Notes: generated from the sequence alone by a model not told the origin. A stretch of DNA of 64,000 nt from Pantoea sp. SoEX (GCF_009829945.1 NZ_SZZT01000002.1:88510-152509); one strand, 5' to 3'. Shown: positions 45,733-56,029, counted from the stretch's first letter. Program-made: numbers and translations.

Positions 45733-46290
45733 GTGATTAATGATATAAAAAAAGATACTGAAATACGTATGGATAAGTGTATTATTTTATTTAAGAAGAT
45801 AATCAATAAAATTCGTACAGGACGTGCTTCTACTACTTTATTAGATAATATTACAGTGAAATATTATGGCAATTTAACACCTATTTACAAATTATCCAAC
45901 ATAAATGTAGAAAATACAAGAACATTAAAAATAAATGTATTTGATAGCTCTATCATAAATCTTATTGAAGATGCTATTAAAGCATCTGATTTAGGTTTAA
46001 ATCCTATTTCTAAAGGTAACAATATTTATGTTCCCATACCCATGTTAACTGAAGAACGGAGGAAAGAATTAATTAAAATTGTAAGAAATACTGCTGAACA
46101 AACTCGTATTTCAATAAGAAATATTAGAAGAGATAATAACGATAAAATTAGAAATATGTTTAAAGAAAAAAAAATAAGTCAAGATGAAGAATATATATGG
46201 CAAGGTGATATTCAAAAAATAACTCAGAAATATATTACTCAAATTGATATTTTTCTTTTTAATAAAGAAAATGAATTAATGAAATTTTAA
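45733..46290 (+). CDS. frr: Ribosome recycling factor
   Basis: The 185 residues equal E. coli RRF, which splits post-termination ribosomes with EF-G. The start is GTG, giving INDIKKDTEIRMDKC; KIRTGRAST near residue 28, TLKINVFD near 67, ASDLGLNP near 88 and LTEERRKELIKIVR near 108 are the family motifs. An AAGGG site lies upstream. Most of the coding sequence is helical, forming the three-helix domain I. Confidence 0.97.
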   Translation: MINDIKKDTEIRMDKCIILFKKIINKIRTGRASTTLLDNITVKYYGNLTPIYKLSNINVENTRTLKINVFDSSIINLIEDAIKASDLGLNPISKGNNIYVPIPMLTEERRKELIKIVRNTAEQTRISIRNIRRDNNDKIRNMFKEKKISQDEEYIWQGDIQKITQKYITQIDIFLFNKENELMKF

Positions 46291-46346
46291 ATATTATTAT
46301 AACTTTATAATAGTAAATAATTTTTTTGCTTCATATGGAAAGTGTC

Positions 46347-47543
46347 ATGAAAAGATTAACCCTGTTGGGTTCAACAGGATCTGTTGGCATTAATACATTA
46401 GAAGTAATTCGTGTTAATCCGGAACTTTATCAAGTTATAGCACTAGTTGCTGGTGAAAATGTTGAATTAATGGTGCAACAATGTAAATTATTTCAACCTA
46501 TTTATGCTGCTATGGCTAGTGAACTAGCAGCTAAAAAAGTACGTAAGAAATTAAGATCTCTTAAAGTACATACTGAAGTTTTGTCTGGCATTAAAATGGC
46601 ATGTGAATTAGCTAGACTTAATGAAGTAGATCAAGTAATGGCAGCTATAGTTGGTACATCAGGATTACTACCTACATTGTCAGCAATTCGTGCTGGAAAA
46701 ACAGTATTACTTGCTAATAAAGAATCTTTAGTTACTTGCGGTCGTATATTTATGGAAGCAGTAAAAAAATATAATGCAAAATTACTTCCAGTTGATAGTG
46801 AGCATAATGCAATTTTTCAAATTTTACCATTTGAGGTTCAAAATCATTTAGGATTTGCTGAATTACAAGACAATGGTATTGAATCAATTATTATTACGGG
46901 ATCTGGTGGACCTTTTCTTAATATAGATTTAAAAAATTTAAATAGAATATCTCCTGACGAAGCTTGTGCACATCCTAATTGGTCTATGGGACGTAAAATT
47001 TCTGTGGACTCTGCGACAATGATGAATAAAGGTTTAGAATATGTTGAAGCTCGTTGGTTATTTAATGCTAATGCCAAGCAAATAGAACTTATATTACATC
47101 CTCAGTCAATAATTCATTCTATGGTAAGATATTGTGATGGTAGTGTTTTAGCACAGTTAGGAAATCCTGATATGCGAATACCAATTGCTAATACTATGGC
47201 TTGGCCTTCAAGAATAAAGACAGGTGTAACCCCACTTGATTTCGCTAATATTTCTTCTTTTACTTTTGAAAAACTAGATTTCATCCGTTATCCATGTTTA
47301 AAATTAATGCTAGATGCTTGTAACGATGGACAAGCAGCAACTATTATCTTAAATGCTGCTAATGAAATTGCTGTAGAAGCTTTTTTAAATAGAAAAATTA
47401 AATTTACTGATATTGCTTATTTAAATAAAGCTGTTTTAACAGCATTTTCTTGTAAAGAACCAACTTCATTAGAAGCAGTACTAGAAATAGATCGAATATC
47501 CCGAAATATTGCTGAAAAAAAGTTAGTTTTATTTAATTATTAA
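46347..47543 (+). CDS. dxr: 1-deoxy-D-xylulose-5-phosphate reductoisomerase
   Basis: The enzyme makes 2-C-methyl-D-erythritol 4-phosphate, the committed step of the MEP isoprenoid pathway. I choose ATG 46347 over an in-frame TTG at 46326 because it gives 398 residues, the E. coli length, and the N-terminus [14 protein letters not shown]. The NADPH loop [25 protein letters not shown] near residue 120, [12 protein letters not shown] near 145 (metal ligands) and [23 protein letters not shown] near 209 are intact. It supplies precursors for UppS. Confidence 0.97.
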   Translation: MKRLTLLGSTGSVGINTLEVIRVNPELYQVIALVAGENVELMVQQCKLFQPIYAAMASELAAKKVRKKLRSLKVHTEVLSGIKMACELARLNEVDQVMAAIVGTSGLLPTLSAIRAGKTVLLANKESLVTCGRIFMEAVKKYNAKLLPVDSEHNAIFQILPFEVQNHLGFAELQDNGIESIIITGSGGPFLNIDLKNLNRISPDEACAHPNWSMGRKISVDSATMMNKGLEYVEARWLFNANAKQIELILHPQSIIHSMVRYCDGSVLAQLGNPDMRIPIANTMAWPSRIKTGVTPLDFANISSFTFEKLDFIRYPCLKLMLDACNDGQAATIILNAANEIAVEAFLNRKIKFTDIAYLNKAVLTAFSCKEPTSLEAVLEIDRISRNIAEKKLVLFNY

Positions 47544-47698
47544 TAATAATTATTATAGTAATACTGTTTGATTGATTTAATTGACAATGTTATAGTTAAC
47601 TACAATACATGATAAATGCATTAATATATTAAATTTTTCTCAATCATACTATAATAAAATAAAACCTTTTTCGTATTGGAAGAAATAAATTATGTATT

Positions 47699-48448
47699 AT
47701 GTCTTATGATAATTCATTTCATATTAACCAAAAGAACAATCCATCTCATGTAGCAATTATTATGGATGGAAATGGTCGTTGGGCAATTAATAAAGAAAAA
47801 TCTCGTATTTATGGTCATAAAGCAGGTGTTGAATCAGTAAAGAAGTCTATTAGTTTTGCTTTAAATCATAATATTAAAATATTGACACTGTATGCTTTTA
47901 GCAGGGATAATTGGTATCGTCCGGAACAAGAAGTGACATCTTTAATAGAATTGTTTATGTCAGCTTTAGCAATAGAAGTAGAACTTCTTAATCGGCATGG
48001 TATTTGCTTACGTATCATTGGTGATATTACTGTTTTTAATAATCTTATTCAAGATCGTATTAACTATGCTGAAATGTTAACTAAAAATAATAACAAATTA
48101 ATACTTAACATAGCTGCTAATTATGATGGCAGATGGGATATAATCAAAGGTGTAAAAAAAATAGCAAATAAAGTAAAAAAGGGATTATTATCACCTGAGC
48201 ATATAACAGAAGATAGTTTGGAATTTCATCTGGCTACTAAGGAATTACCTGCAGTAGATTTATTAATAAGAACAGGTGGTGAGTGTAGAATTAGTAATTT
48301 TCTATTATGGCAGATTGCTTATGCTGAATTTTATTTTACTAATGTTTTGTGGCCTGATTTTGATGAAAATGTTTTTGATACTGCTTTGAAATCATTTTAT
48401 TTAAGAGAAAGACGTTATGGTAGGATATTAACGGATACTACTAAATAA
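47699..48448 (+). CDS. uppS: Undecaprenyl diphosphate synthase
   Basis: The 249-residue cis-prenyltransferase (E. coli 253) makes the C55 carrier used by MraY. HVAIIMDGNGRWAI near residue 17 holds the catalytic Asp, GHKAGVESVK near 42, LTLYAFSRDNWYRP near 64 and DLLIRTGGECRISNFLLWQIAYAE near 190 are conserved. An out-of-frame ATG 7 bases upstream is ignored. Confidence 0.97.
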   Translation: MSYDNSFHINQKNNPSHVAIIMDGNGRWAINKEKSRIYGHKAGVESVKKSISFALNHNIKILTLYAFSRDNWYRPEQEVTSLIELFMSALAIEVELLNRHGICLRIIGDITVFNNLIQDRINYAEMLTKNNNKLILNIAANYDGRWDIIKGVKKIANKVKKGLLSPEHITEDSLEFHLATKELPAVDLLIRTGGECRISNFLLWQIAYAEFYFTNVLWPDFDENVFDTALKSFYLRERRYGRILTDTTK

Positions 48449-48464
48449 GATAGGGGGGGTATCT

Positions 48465-49316
48465 GTGCTAAAAAACCGTTTTTTTACCGCATTAATTTTG
48501 ATTTTTTTTACGATTTGTACATTATTTTTATTATCTCAATTCAATTTTGAGCTAATTATTTTATCTATATGTTTGCTCGCCGCTTGGGAATGGAGTAAAT
48601 TATCTGGAATAGTTTTATTTTATAAACGCATATTAATATCTATTTTATTTGGTATAATATTATTTATATTGATGATCTTTCTTCATATTTACCAATATAG
48701 TATTAATTCCTCAATAATAATTTTATTATTATACCTCTCTGTATTCTGGTGGATAATAGCATTATTTCTAGTATTAACCTATCCTATATCTTCTATTATT
48801 TGGAAAAATTCTAATCTAATACGTATTGTTTTTGGTATTTTTACTCTTATTCCTTTCTTTTATATCTTAGATGTATTTAGATACTTAAATTATAGTAAAG
48901 ATAGATTTACTGGATCTTGGCAAATTTTATTTATTATACTTTTAGTATGTTGCATAGATTCTAGTGCTTATTTTTTTGGAAATATTTTTGGTAAACATAA
49001 GTTAGCACCTAAAATTTCTCCAAATAAAACTTGGGAAGGTTTCTTATGTAGCTTAATTTTTTCATTTTTAATAAATATTTTGTTTTTTCAGTTACAAATA
49101 ATAGATTTTCCAAAAAAATATTTATTAATATTTCCAATTTTAATTACTTTTGCTTCTCTTTTAGGAGATCTTACTGAGAGTATGATGAAACGTGAAATTG
49201 GTGTTAAAGATAGTGGTAATATAATTCCTGGACATGGCGGTATTCTTGATCGTATAGACAGTTTAACTTCAGTTATTCCGATATTTAGTTTATTTATAGC
49301 TGCTTCTATTAAATAG
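48465..49316 (+). CDS. cdsA: CDP-diacylglycerol synthase (phosphatidate cytidylyltransferase)
   Basis: The 283-residue membrane protein (E. coli 285) makes CDP-diacylglycerol for all phospholipids. About eight hydrophobic segments are visible; the C-terminal signature SxxKRExGVKDSGNIIPGHGGILDRIDSL near residue 235 identifies it. The start is GTG, five bases after a run of seven G residues (48453-48459) that probably acts as the ribosome-binding site. It is 16 bases from uppS. Confidence 0.96.
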   Translation: MLKNRFFTALILIFFTICTLFLLSQFNFELIILSICLLAAWEWSKLSGIVLFYKRILISILFGIILFILMIFLHIYQYSINSSIIILLLYLSVFWWIIALFLVLTYPISSIIWKNSNLIRIVFGIFTLIPFFYILDVFRYLNYSKDRFTGSWQILFIILLVCCIDSSAYFFGNIFGKHKLAPKISPNKTWEGFLCSLIFSFLINILFFQLQIIDFPKKYLLIFPILITFASLLGDLTESMMKREIGVKDSGNIIPGHGGILDRIDSLTSVIPIFSLFIAASIK

Positions 49317-49335
49317 TTTTGAGGATTTTACAAAC

Positions 49336-50700
49336 ATGTCAAATATGATCTGGAATATTGCTCTTTTTATAATTACTTTTAGTTTATTAGTAACAGTACA
49401 CGAATGTGGCCATTTTTTTATGGCCAAAATTTTTGGTGTTAAAGTAATTTGTTTTTCTATTGGATTTGGTAAATCTATTATTAGATTTAATATTTATGAT
49501 ACTGAATTTGTTATTTCAATATTTCCTTTTGGTGGCTATGTTAAAATGTTAGATGAACGTTCAGATGAAGTTCCTTTGCATTTACTCCATAAAACATTCA
49601 ATAGAAAACCAATTTGGAAAAGAGTTTTAATTATTTTGTCTGGTCCTGTTGCTAATTTAATAATGGCGATTTTTATGTATTTTATAGTATTTTTCCAAAG
49701 TACTGTAACACTTTCTCCAATTATTGGAAAAGTTATAAAAGAATCACCGATAGAAAAATTACAAATTACTGCTGGCATGGAAATTAAGAAAATTGATGAT
49801 ATTAATACACCAGACTGGGATACAGTACGTATGGCATTAATTTCTAAAAATAAAAAATCTAGTGTCACGTTAACATTTTCTAACATTAATGAAAATATTA
49901 TTTATACAAAAAAATTGAATTTAAATAAATTGAATTTCGATCAACAAGTTAAAGATCCATTAGATATTGTAGGTATTGTACCATTACTTCCTATCATCAA
50001 ATTTCTAGTAACTAAATCAAATGATATTAACATAACAAATGAACATAATTTACAAGTAGGTGATATTATAACTAAATTAGATGGTAATAAATTAGTAAAT
50101 GCAAAACCTTTTATAAATTATATAAAAGACTATCAAAAAAAAGATATTCAAATAGAAGTAAATCGTAAAAATAAGATTTTACAATTCAAACTTAATGTAG
50201 ATAAAATTATTGAAAGTAGTAATACAAATAATTTGTCAATAGTACCACAAATTATTTTCCCTGAAAATTACAAGATAATACACAGATACAATTTATTTTC
50301 TTCATTTAAACATTCTATCATAAAAACATCACAATTAATTAAACTAATTATTTCTTCGATATGTAATTTAGTAAATGGTAATTTTAACGTAGACAATTTG
50401 AGTGGTCCAATTACCATAGCTCATGGAGCAAGTATATCAGCTAAACGCGGAATAGCTCATTACTTATCATTTTTATCTTTAATTAGTATCAACCTTTTCG
50501 TTTTTAATTTACTTCCTTTACCCATTCTAGATGGTGGACATCTATTATTTTTAATAATAGAAAAAATAATACAAAAACCTCTATCTAATCAAATACAGAA
50601 TATTTTTTCTTGGATAGGTTTTAGTATTCTGATTATTTTCATAACAATTGCACTATCTAATGATATTTCACATTTTATAAGCAATTACAATTCATTATAA
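49336..50700 (+). CDS. rseP: Site-2 zinc metalloprotease RseP
   Basis: The 454-residue intramembrane protease (E. coli 450) cleaves the anti-sigma factor RseA and remnant signal peptides. LVTVHECGHFFMAKIFG near residue 18 holds the HExxH zinc site, VLIILSGPVANLIMA near 100, two PDZ domains fill about 115-310, and NLLPLPILDGGHL near 393 contributes the third zinc ligand. It lies between cdsA and bamA as in E. coli. If rseA is lost elsewhere, signal-peptide clearance would be its remaining role; that is inference. Confidence 0.96.
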   Translation: MSNMIWNIALFIITFSLLVTVHECGHFFMAKIFGVKVICFSIGFGKSIIRFNIYDTEFVISIFPFGGYVKMLDERSDEVPLHLLHKTFNRKPIWKRVLIILSGPVANLIMAIFMYFIVFFQSTVTLSPIIGKVIKESPIEKLQITAGMEIKKIDDINTPDWDTVRMALISKNKKSSVTLTFSNINENIIYTKKLNLNKLNFDQQVKDPLDIVGIVPLLPIIKFLVTKSNDINITNEHNLQVGDIITKLDGNKLVNAKPFINYIKDYQKKDIQIEVNRKNKILQFKLNVDKIIESSNTNNLSIVPQIIFPENYKIIHRYNLFSSFKHSIIKTSQLIKLIISSICNLVNGNFNVDNLSGPITIAHGASISAKRGIAHYLSFLSLISINLFVFNLLPLPILDGGHLLFLIIEKIIQKPLSNQIQNIFSWIGFSILIIFITIALSNDISHFISNYNSL

Positions 50701-50731
50701 AAACAGATTTGGGAGGAAAATTACAATACAA

Positions 50732-53143
50732 ATGACAATAAAAAAATTATTTTTAACTATATTAATTTCTATTAGTATTAGTACTTATGCATCTAATAGA
50801 ATTAATAATATTAATTGTGAAGGTTTTTCAAGAGTTTCTATAGATTCACTATCACCTAAAATAAATATAAAGGTTGGTGATAAAATTAACGGTGATGTAA
50901 TTGAAAACATTATTAGATCATTATATTCAACAAATAATTTTGAAAAAGTTAAGGTTATAAAAAATAAAAATACCTTAACCATTAAAGTAAAGGAATTACC
51001 TATTATATCTAAAGTTAATATAGTAGGTAGTGAAGTTATTCCAAAAGATAAAATAGAAAAAATACTTGAACATTCAAATATATCTGCTGGAAATGTTTTA
51101 AATCGGAGTTTGCTTTTCTTAACTAAAAAATCGTTTGAAGAATTTTATTATAATATAGGAAAGTATAATTTCAATATAAAAAGCGTTGTTACACCATTGC
51201 CTAATAATTATGCTAATGTTACGTTCATATTAAAAGAAAGTGTTTTTACAAAAATTGATCAAATTAATATAATTGGGAATAAAAATTTTACTTATAAAAA
51301 ACTAATATCTTTATTTGAATTAAGAGATAAAATAAACTGGTGGGATATAACTAAAATTCATACTTATAAGAAAGAAACATTAGAAGAAGCACTTACAAAT
51401 TTGCGTAATTTTTATCTTAAAAATGGTTATTTACGTTTTAAAATAAAATCCACTAAATTAAGTCTAACACCTAACAAAAACAAAATTTATATTACTGTAA
51501 ATATTAATGAAGGCAATCAATATAAAATATCAGGGGTGAAATTTCGCAGTAATCTTAATAATAAGTTAGAAGAATTAAAAAATAACATTAAAATTGGTAT
51601 AGGTGATATATATAATATTGAAAATATCAAAAAAGCCAAACATAAAATTAATAGTATAATCGTTGATTACGGGTATGCATATCCAATCATACGGGTAAAT
51701 TATAAGATAGACGATTTGAATAAAAAAGTGAAAATATATTTTAATGTTAATTCAGGAAAAAGATACCATGTTCGTCACATCTATTTTAAAGGTAACTATA
51801 TATCAAAAGATAGTGTCTTGCGTCGTAAATTGCAACAAATAGAGGGCGATTGGCTCAATAGCAATTTAGTTGATCAAAGTACTAATATTTTAAAAGGTAC
51901 TAGTTATTTTGATCAAGTTGAATTAGAAAAAAATTTTTTACCAAACCAACGAGATCAAGTGGATTTAATCTATAAAGTAAAAGAACATAAGACTGGAGGA
52001 ATTAAATTAGGAGTTGGATATGGTAAAAAAAATCTTCTGAATTTTCAGGTTAATATAAACCAGAATAATTGGTTAGGTACTGGACATATTTTTAAAATAA
52101 ATGCTGTCAAAGATATGGTACAAAAACAAGGTGATCTTTTATTAATAGATCCTTATTTTACAGTGAATGGTATCAGTTTAACTAATCACTTTTTTTACAA
52201 TAGAATGACATCAAGTGATAAATCTTATGGATATAATAATATAAGTTACGGTATAGATACTTCATTAGGTTTTCCGATTAATAATGAAAATACATTAAAT
52301 GTTGGATTAGGTTTTATTAAAAATAATATTTACAATATTTCTCCTCAAATATCTGTATATAGGTACTTGAAATATATTGAAAACTTTGATATTTCAAAAA
52401 AAGATGCACATTTTTTAACCAATGATTTCAATATTAACATAGGATGGGATTATGATACTTTAGAACAATCATTATTTCCTTTGTTAGGATCTTCTATAAA
52501 TTTAAATAGTAAAATTAATGTTTTAAAAGCACGAAATAATTTTTTTAAGATTTCCCTAGATAGTAGTAAATATTTGCCAATCAATGAAAGTAATACTTGG
52601 ATCTTGGTAGGATGCTTTAGGCTAGGTTATGGTGCAGGTTTTTTTAGAAATCACGAAATGCCTTTTTATGAAAATTTTTATTCTGGTGGTCCAAAAACAA
52701 TAAGAGGTTTTCAAACGAATACTGTAGGTCCGAAATCAGTTTATTTAAAAACTTTAAAGTCATTGTCCCCTAATTGTATATCATCTAAAGAATGTACAGT
52801 ATCAACAGATACAATAGGAGGTAATGCATTATTTAACGGTAGTTTAGAATTGATATTTCCTATTCCGTTATTAAATAAAAAATTAGCTGAATCTATAAGG
52901 ACATCTTTGTTTTGTGATTTTGGGAATGTATGGGATACCAAATGGAAAACAACTTATAAAGGTAAAAATATTAAAAATATGCCAGATTATAATTCTCCTA
53001 GTAATATTAGAATATCTGCTGGTGTTTCTTTTAAATGGGCATCACCTATTGGTCCCTTAGAATTTTCTTATGCTATACCAATAAAAACGTATAATGGAGA
53101 TAAAATAGATAATTTTCAACTTTATATTGGTAAAACATGGTAA
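50732..53143 (+). CDS. bamA: Outer-membrane protein assembly factor BamA
   Basis: The 803-residue protein (E. coli 810) inserts beta-barrel proteins into the outer membrane. A signal peptide ends near TYAS (about residue 21), five POTRA domains span about 22-420, and the barrel follows to the terminal QLYIGKTW, whose last aromatic residue is the Bam recognition signal. GGPKTIRGFQTNTVGP near residue 650 contains the conserved RGF motif of loop 6. A GGGAGG site precedes the ATG. Its presence shows that a true outer membrane with barrel proteins is kept. Confidence 0.97.
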   Translation: MTIKKLFLTILISISISTYASNRINNINCEGFSRVSIDSLSPKINIKVGDKINGDVIENIIRSLYSTNNFEKVKVIKNKNTLTIKVKELPIISKVNIVGSEVIPKDKIEKILEHSNISAGNVLNRSLLFLTKKSFEEFYYNIGKYNFNIKSVVTPLPNNYANVTFILKESVFTKIDQINIIGNKNFTYKKLISLFELRDKINWWDITKIHTYKKETLEEALTNLRNFYLKNGYLRFKIKSTKLSLTPNKNKIYITVNINEGNQYKISGVKFRSNLNNKLEELKNNIKIGIGDIYNIENIKKAKHKINSIIVDYGYAYPIIRVNYKIDDLNKKVKIYFNVNSGKRYHVRHIYFKGNYISKDSVLRRKLQQIEGDWLNSNLVDQSTNILKGTSYFDQVELEKNFLPNQRDQVDLIYKVKEHKTGGIKLGVGYGKKNLLNFQVNINQNNWLGTGHIFKINAVKDMVQKQGDLLLIDPYFTVNGISLTNHFFYNRMTSSDKSYGYNNISYGIDTSLGFPINNENTLNVGLGFIKNNIYNISPQISVYRYLKYIENFDISKKDAHFLTNDFNINIGWDYDTLEQSLFPLLGSSINLNSKINVLKARNNFFKISLDSSKYLPINESNTWILVGCFRLGYGAGFFRNHEMPFYENFYSGGPKTIRGFQTNTVGPKSVYLKTLKSLSPNCISSKECTVSTDTIGGNALFNGSLELIFPIPLLNKKLAESIRTSLFCDFGNVWDTKWKTTYKGKNIKNMPDYNSPSNIRISAGVSFKWASPIGPLEFSYAIPIKTYNGDKIDNFQLYIGKTW

Positions 53144-53258
53144 TAATATTAATGTTAATAAACTATTATAAACAATATATTGTCGATTTTTAATTGATAT
53201 ATAAATATTGTATTACTAGTGAATTGATTATAGCAATAGCGGATTATGGATAATGTTT

Positions 53259-53756
53259 ATGAAACAATTTTTTTATTTAACATCTTTATTTATTATTTTA
53301 ATCTTATCAAATTATGTACAAGCTTATGATAATATTGCTGTTGTAAATATATATGATCTTTTACAAAAATTACCTAAAAAAACTAATTTTACAAAAAAAA
53401 TAGAAAATGAATTTAAAATTCGTGCTAATGAATTAAAGATACAAGAAGGTAATTTAAAAGATAAACTTAATAAATTAAATCGTAATAAATCGGTTATGAA
53501 ATTAACTGAAAAAAAACAACTTGAAAAAGATATTATAAAACAACAAAATATTTTTTCACTTAAAGCTCAAAAATTTGAACAAGATAGACGTCGCTGTCAA
53601 ATAGAAGAAAGAAATAAGATATTAATCAGAATTCAAAATGCAATAAAAAAAATTGCAAAAAAACATAATTACAATTTAATACTAGATTCTAAATCAACTG
53701 CTTATGTATCAAATACAAAAGATATTACTAAAGAAGTATTAAAAAATATTAAATAA
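53259..53756 (+). CDS. skp: Periplasmic chaperone Skp
   Basis: Skp (OmpH/HlpA) carries unfolded outer-membrane proteins across the periplasm to BamA. I favour ATG 53259, 8 bases after GGA, giving 165 residues (E. coli 161); ATG 53253 is two codons earlier. A signal peptide ends at VQA near residue 22. The mature part starts NIAVVNIYDLL and then forms the long lysine-rich coiled-coil tentacles (about residues 45-130). Sequence is strongly lysine/asparagine biased but follows E. coli Skp throughout. lpxD, next in E. coli, is missing. Confidence 0.93.
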   Translation: MKQFFYLTSLFIILILSNYVQAYDNIAVVNIYDLLQKLPKKTNFTKKIENEFKIRANELKIQEGNLKDKLNKLNRNKSVMKLTEKKQLEKDIIKQQNIFSLKAQKFEQDRRRCQIEERNKILIRIQNAIKKIAKKHNYNLILDSKSTAYVSNTKDITKEVLKNIK

Positions 53757-54073
53757 ATATATTTACAAAATTTAACAATTGATTTTAATATCATCTGTAC
53801 ATAATATGTTTCACTAATGAAGCATATTATGTACTTAATTTATATAATGATTGATAATTTTAAGAAAATATATTTAATAGAAATTAATTTTTTATATTCG
53901 AAATATTTTTAATAATTATATCTATTTGAATAAATTTTAATATTTTTATAGATGTAAAATTTTATTTCCCTAATTTATAATTTATTAACGGTTAATTAAA
54001 AATCTTTCTTATGTGAATTTATCAACGCTATATTTATGATCTTAATTTAGTTTTTTCAAGTAGGAAAAGTGTT
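53757..54073. other. Gene-free gap at the position of lpxD
   Basis: About 315 A/T-rich bases between skp and fabZ. E. coli has lpxD (about 1 kb) here; no frame resembling it remains. The strong hairpin at 53797-53834 is the only feature I see. Confidence 0.7.
53797..53834 (+). terminator. Strong 17-bp hairpin downstream of skp
   Basis: Bases 53797-53813 pair with 53818-53834 around a 4-base loop (CTAA). Sixteen pairs are Watson-Crick and one is a G-T (G-U in RNA) pair. It begins 41 bases after the skp stop. There is no long T run after it (TTAATTTATA follows), so termination is uncertain; it may instead stabilise the bamA-skp transcript 3' end. Confidence 0.6.
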
Positions 54074-54520
54074 TTGATTAATAAAATGCGCACTATGAAA
54101 ATTGAAGATATTTTAGAATTATTACCTCATCGATATCCATTTCTATTAGTTGACCGTGTTATAGAAATAAAAAATCACGAATACTTGCGAGCAGTAAAAA
54201 ATGTTTCTATTAATGAACCATTTTTTCAGGGTCATTTCCCAGGAAAACATGTTTTTCCTGGAGTTTTAATTTTAGAAGCAATGGCTCAAGCAACAGGTAT
54301 TTTAGCTTTTAAGAGTATTGGTAAATTAAAACCCAAAGAATTTTACTATTTTGCGGGTATAGAAAATGCTCGTTTTAAGCTTCCTGTAGTTCCAGGAGAT
54401 CAAATGATTATGAAAGTTGCATTTGAAAAAACTCGTTGTGGTATTACTCGTTTTAAGGGGGTAACTACTGTTGATAAGAAAATAGTTTGTGAAGCTACTA
54501 TGCTATGTGCACGTAATTAA
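54074..54520 (+). CDS. fabZ: 3-hydroxyacyl-ACP dehydratase
   Basis: The 148-residue hot-dog-fold enzyme (E. coli 151) dehydrates 3-hydroxyacyl-ACP in fatty-acid elongation. [14 protein letters not shown] near residue 16, [23 protein letters not shown] near 48 (catalytic His and Glu) and [14 protein letters not shown] near 95 are conserved. I keep the TTG start at 54074 because the N-terminus aligns residue for residue with E. coli FabZ, which also starts with TTG, and an AGGA lies upstream; ATG 54086 is the alternative. Confidence 0.95.
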   Translation: MINKMRTMKIEDILELLPHRYPFLLVDRVIEIKNHEYLRAVKNVSINEPFFQGHFPGKHVFPGVLILEAMAQATGILAFKSIGKLKPKEFYYFAGIENARFKLPVVPGDQMIMKVAFEKTRCGITRFKGVTTVDKKIVCEATMLCARN

Positions 54521-54526
54521 AGAAAT

Positions 54527-55315
54527 ATGCTTAATAATTATTCTAATAATATTCATGTTAGTTCTATTGTTGAAAAAGGTGCAACTATTGGGCCAAAAGT
54601 TTATATAGGTCCTTTTTGCTTTATTGGATCAAATGTTGAAATTGGTGAAGGAACAATATTAAAATCACATGTTGTTATAAATGGTCACACTAAAATTGGA
54701 AAATATAATAAAATTTATCAGTTTTCTACAATAGGTGAAGTAAATCAAGATCTAAAATATACAGGTGAACCTATGAGCGTTGATATTGGTGATTATAATT
54801 GTATAAGAGAAGGTGTTACAATTCATAGGGGTACAATTCAAAGAGGTACTACGACTGTAGGTAATAATAATTTATTAATGGTTAATACTCACATTGCACA
54901 TGATTGCGTAATTAGTGATAATTGTATTTTTGCTAATAATACAATGCTAGGAGGTCATGTTACAATAGGGAATTTTACTATAATAGGAGGTATGACAGCT
55001 GTTCATCAAAAATGTACTATTGGTGAACATGTAATGATAGGAGGTTGTTCAGGAGTGGTAAAAGATGTACCTCCCTATATTATTGCATATGGCAATCATG
55101 CTGTTCCTTCAGGAATTAATATTGAAGGTTTGAAGCGTCGTCATTTTAGTAAAAAATCTATTCTCACTATTAAATATATCTATAATTTACTTTATCGAAG
55201 TGGAAAAAGTCTAAATGAAATTAAATCACAAATAAAAATAATGTCAAAAGAACATATTATAATAAAACCTTTTTGTGATTTTTTTAATCAATCAACTAGA
55301 GGATTAATTAGATAG
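54527..55315 (+). CDS. lpxA: UDP-N-acetylglucosamine acyltransferase
   Basis: The 262 residues equal E. coli LpxA, the first enzyme of lipid A synthesis. Hexapeptide repeats of the left-handed beta-helix run from about residue 10 to 185; the catalytic histidine lies in NTHIAHDC near residue 125, [17 protein letters not shown] is near 198, and the end STRGLIR matches E. coli. It follows fabZ by 6 bases. It looks fully functional, yet lpxC, lpxD and lpxB are absent from their normal positions in this window, so its role is unclear. Confidence 0.97.
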   Translation: MLNNYSNNIHVSSIVEKGATIGPKVYIGPFCFIGSNVEIGEGTILKSHVVINGHTKIGKYNKIYQFSTIGEVNQDLKYTGEPMSVDIGDYNCIREGVTIHRGTIQRGTTTVGNNNLLMVNTHIAHDCVISDNCIFANNTMLGGHVTIGNFTIIGGMTAVHQKCTIGEHVMIGGCSGVVKDVPPYIIAYGNHAVPSGINIEGLKRRHFSKKSILTIKYIYNLLYRSGKSLNEIKSQIKIMSKEHIIIKPFCDFFNQSTRGLIR

Positions 55316-55453
55316 GAATGATATAACAATTAAATTTAAAAATTTATTTTATATATTTCTTATATTTTATAAAACTAAAAATTCTTTCATTTTATTAAAT
55401 GATAAATTTAATTTATATATATAAAATACTACATGGTACTGGAAGAATGGTAA

Positions 55454-56029
55454 ATGTTTAAAGATAAACTAATTGCTGGTATAGATGAAGTAGGTAGAGG
55501 AGCTTTAGTCGGTAGAGTAGTAGCTTCAGCAGTAATTTTTTCATCTACTAAAATTATAAATGGTTTATCTGATTCAAAAAAATTATCAGAAAAAAAAAGA
55601 ACATTTCTTTATAAAAAAATTATACAAAACTCTTTAGCATGGAGTATAGGTTATTCAGAAGCACAAGAAATTGATAAAATAAATATTTTTAATGCAACAA
55701 TGTTAGCAATGAAAAGAGCAGTGGATAATCTATCAATTATACCAGATTATATTCTAGTAGATGGAAATCATTGTCCTAATATGTCAATTCCAACTAGAGC
55801 AATTGTTAAAGGTGATTGCAAAGTTAGTGAAATTAGTGCAGCATCAATTATCGCAAAAGTAACACGTGATAGAGAAATGATCATGCTAGATTCGTTATAT
55901 CCACAATATGGTTTTGCTCAACATAAAGGTTATCCTACTAAAATGCATATTGAAAATCTAAAAAAACATGGAATTACACCATATCATAGACTGAGCTTTA
56001 AACCAGTATATAAGGCTATTATTGATTAA
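55454..56029 (+). CDS. rnhB: Ribonuclease HII
   Basis: The 191-residue nuclease (E. coli 198) cuts RNA in RNA-DNA hybrids, including single ribonucleotides. [15 protein letters not shown] near residue 6 holds the catalytic [12 protein letters not shown] near 42 the next acidic residue, [10 protein letters not shown] near 98 and [16 protein letters not shown] near 122 complete the family pattern. A GGAAG site precedes the ATG. lpxB, upstream in E. coli, is missing from the 138 bases after lpxA. The coding sequence contains a run of nine A residues. Confidence 0.96.
   Translation: MFKDKLIAGIDEVGRGALVGRVVASAVIFSSTKIINGLSDSKKLSEKKRTFLYKKIIQNSLAWSIGYSEAQEIDKINIFNATMLAMKRAVDNLSIIPDYILVDGNHCPNMSIPTRAIVKGDCKVSEISAASIIAKVTRDREMIMLDSLYPQYGFAQHKGYPTKMHIENLKKHGITPYHRLSFKPVYKAIID

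Noticed and set aside
46326..46346. TTG start for dxr
   Set aside because: The ATG at 46347 gives exactly the family length and N-terminus.
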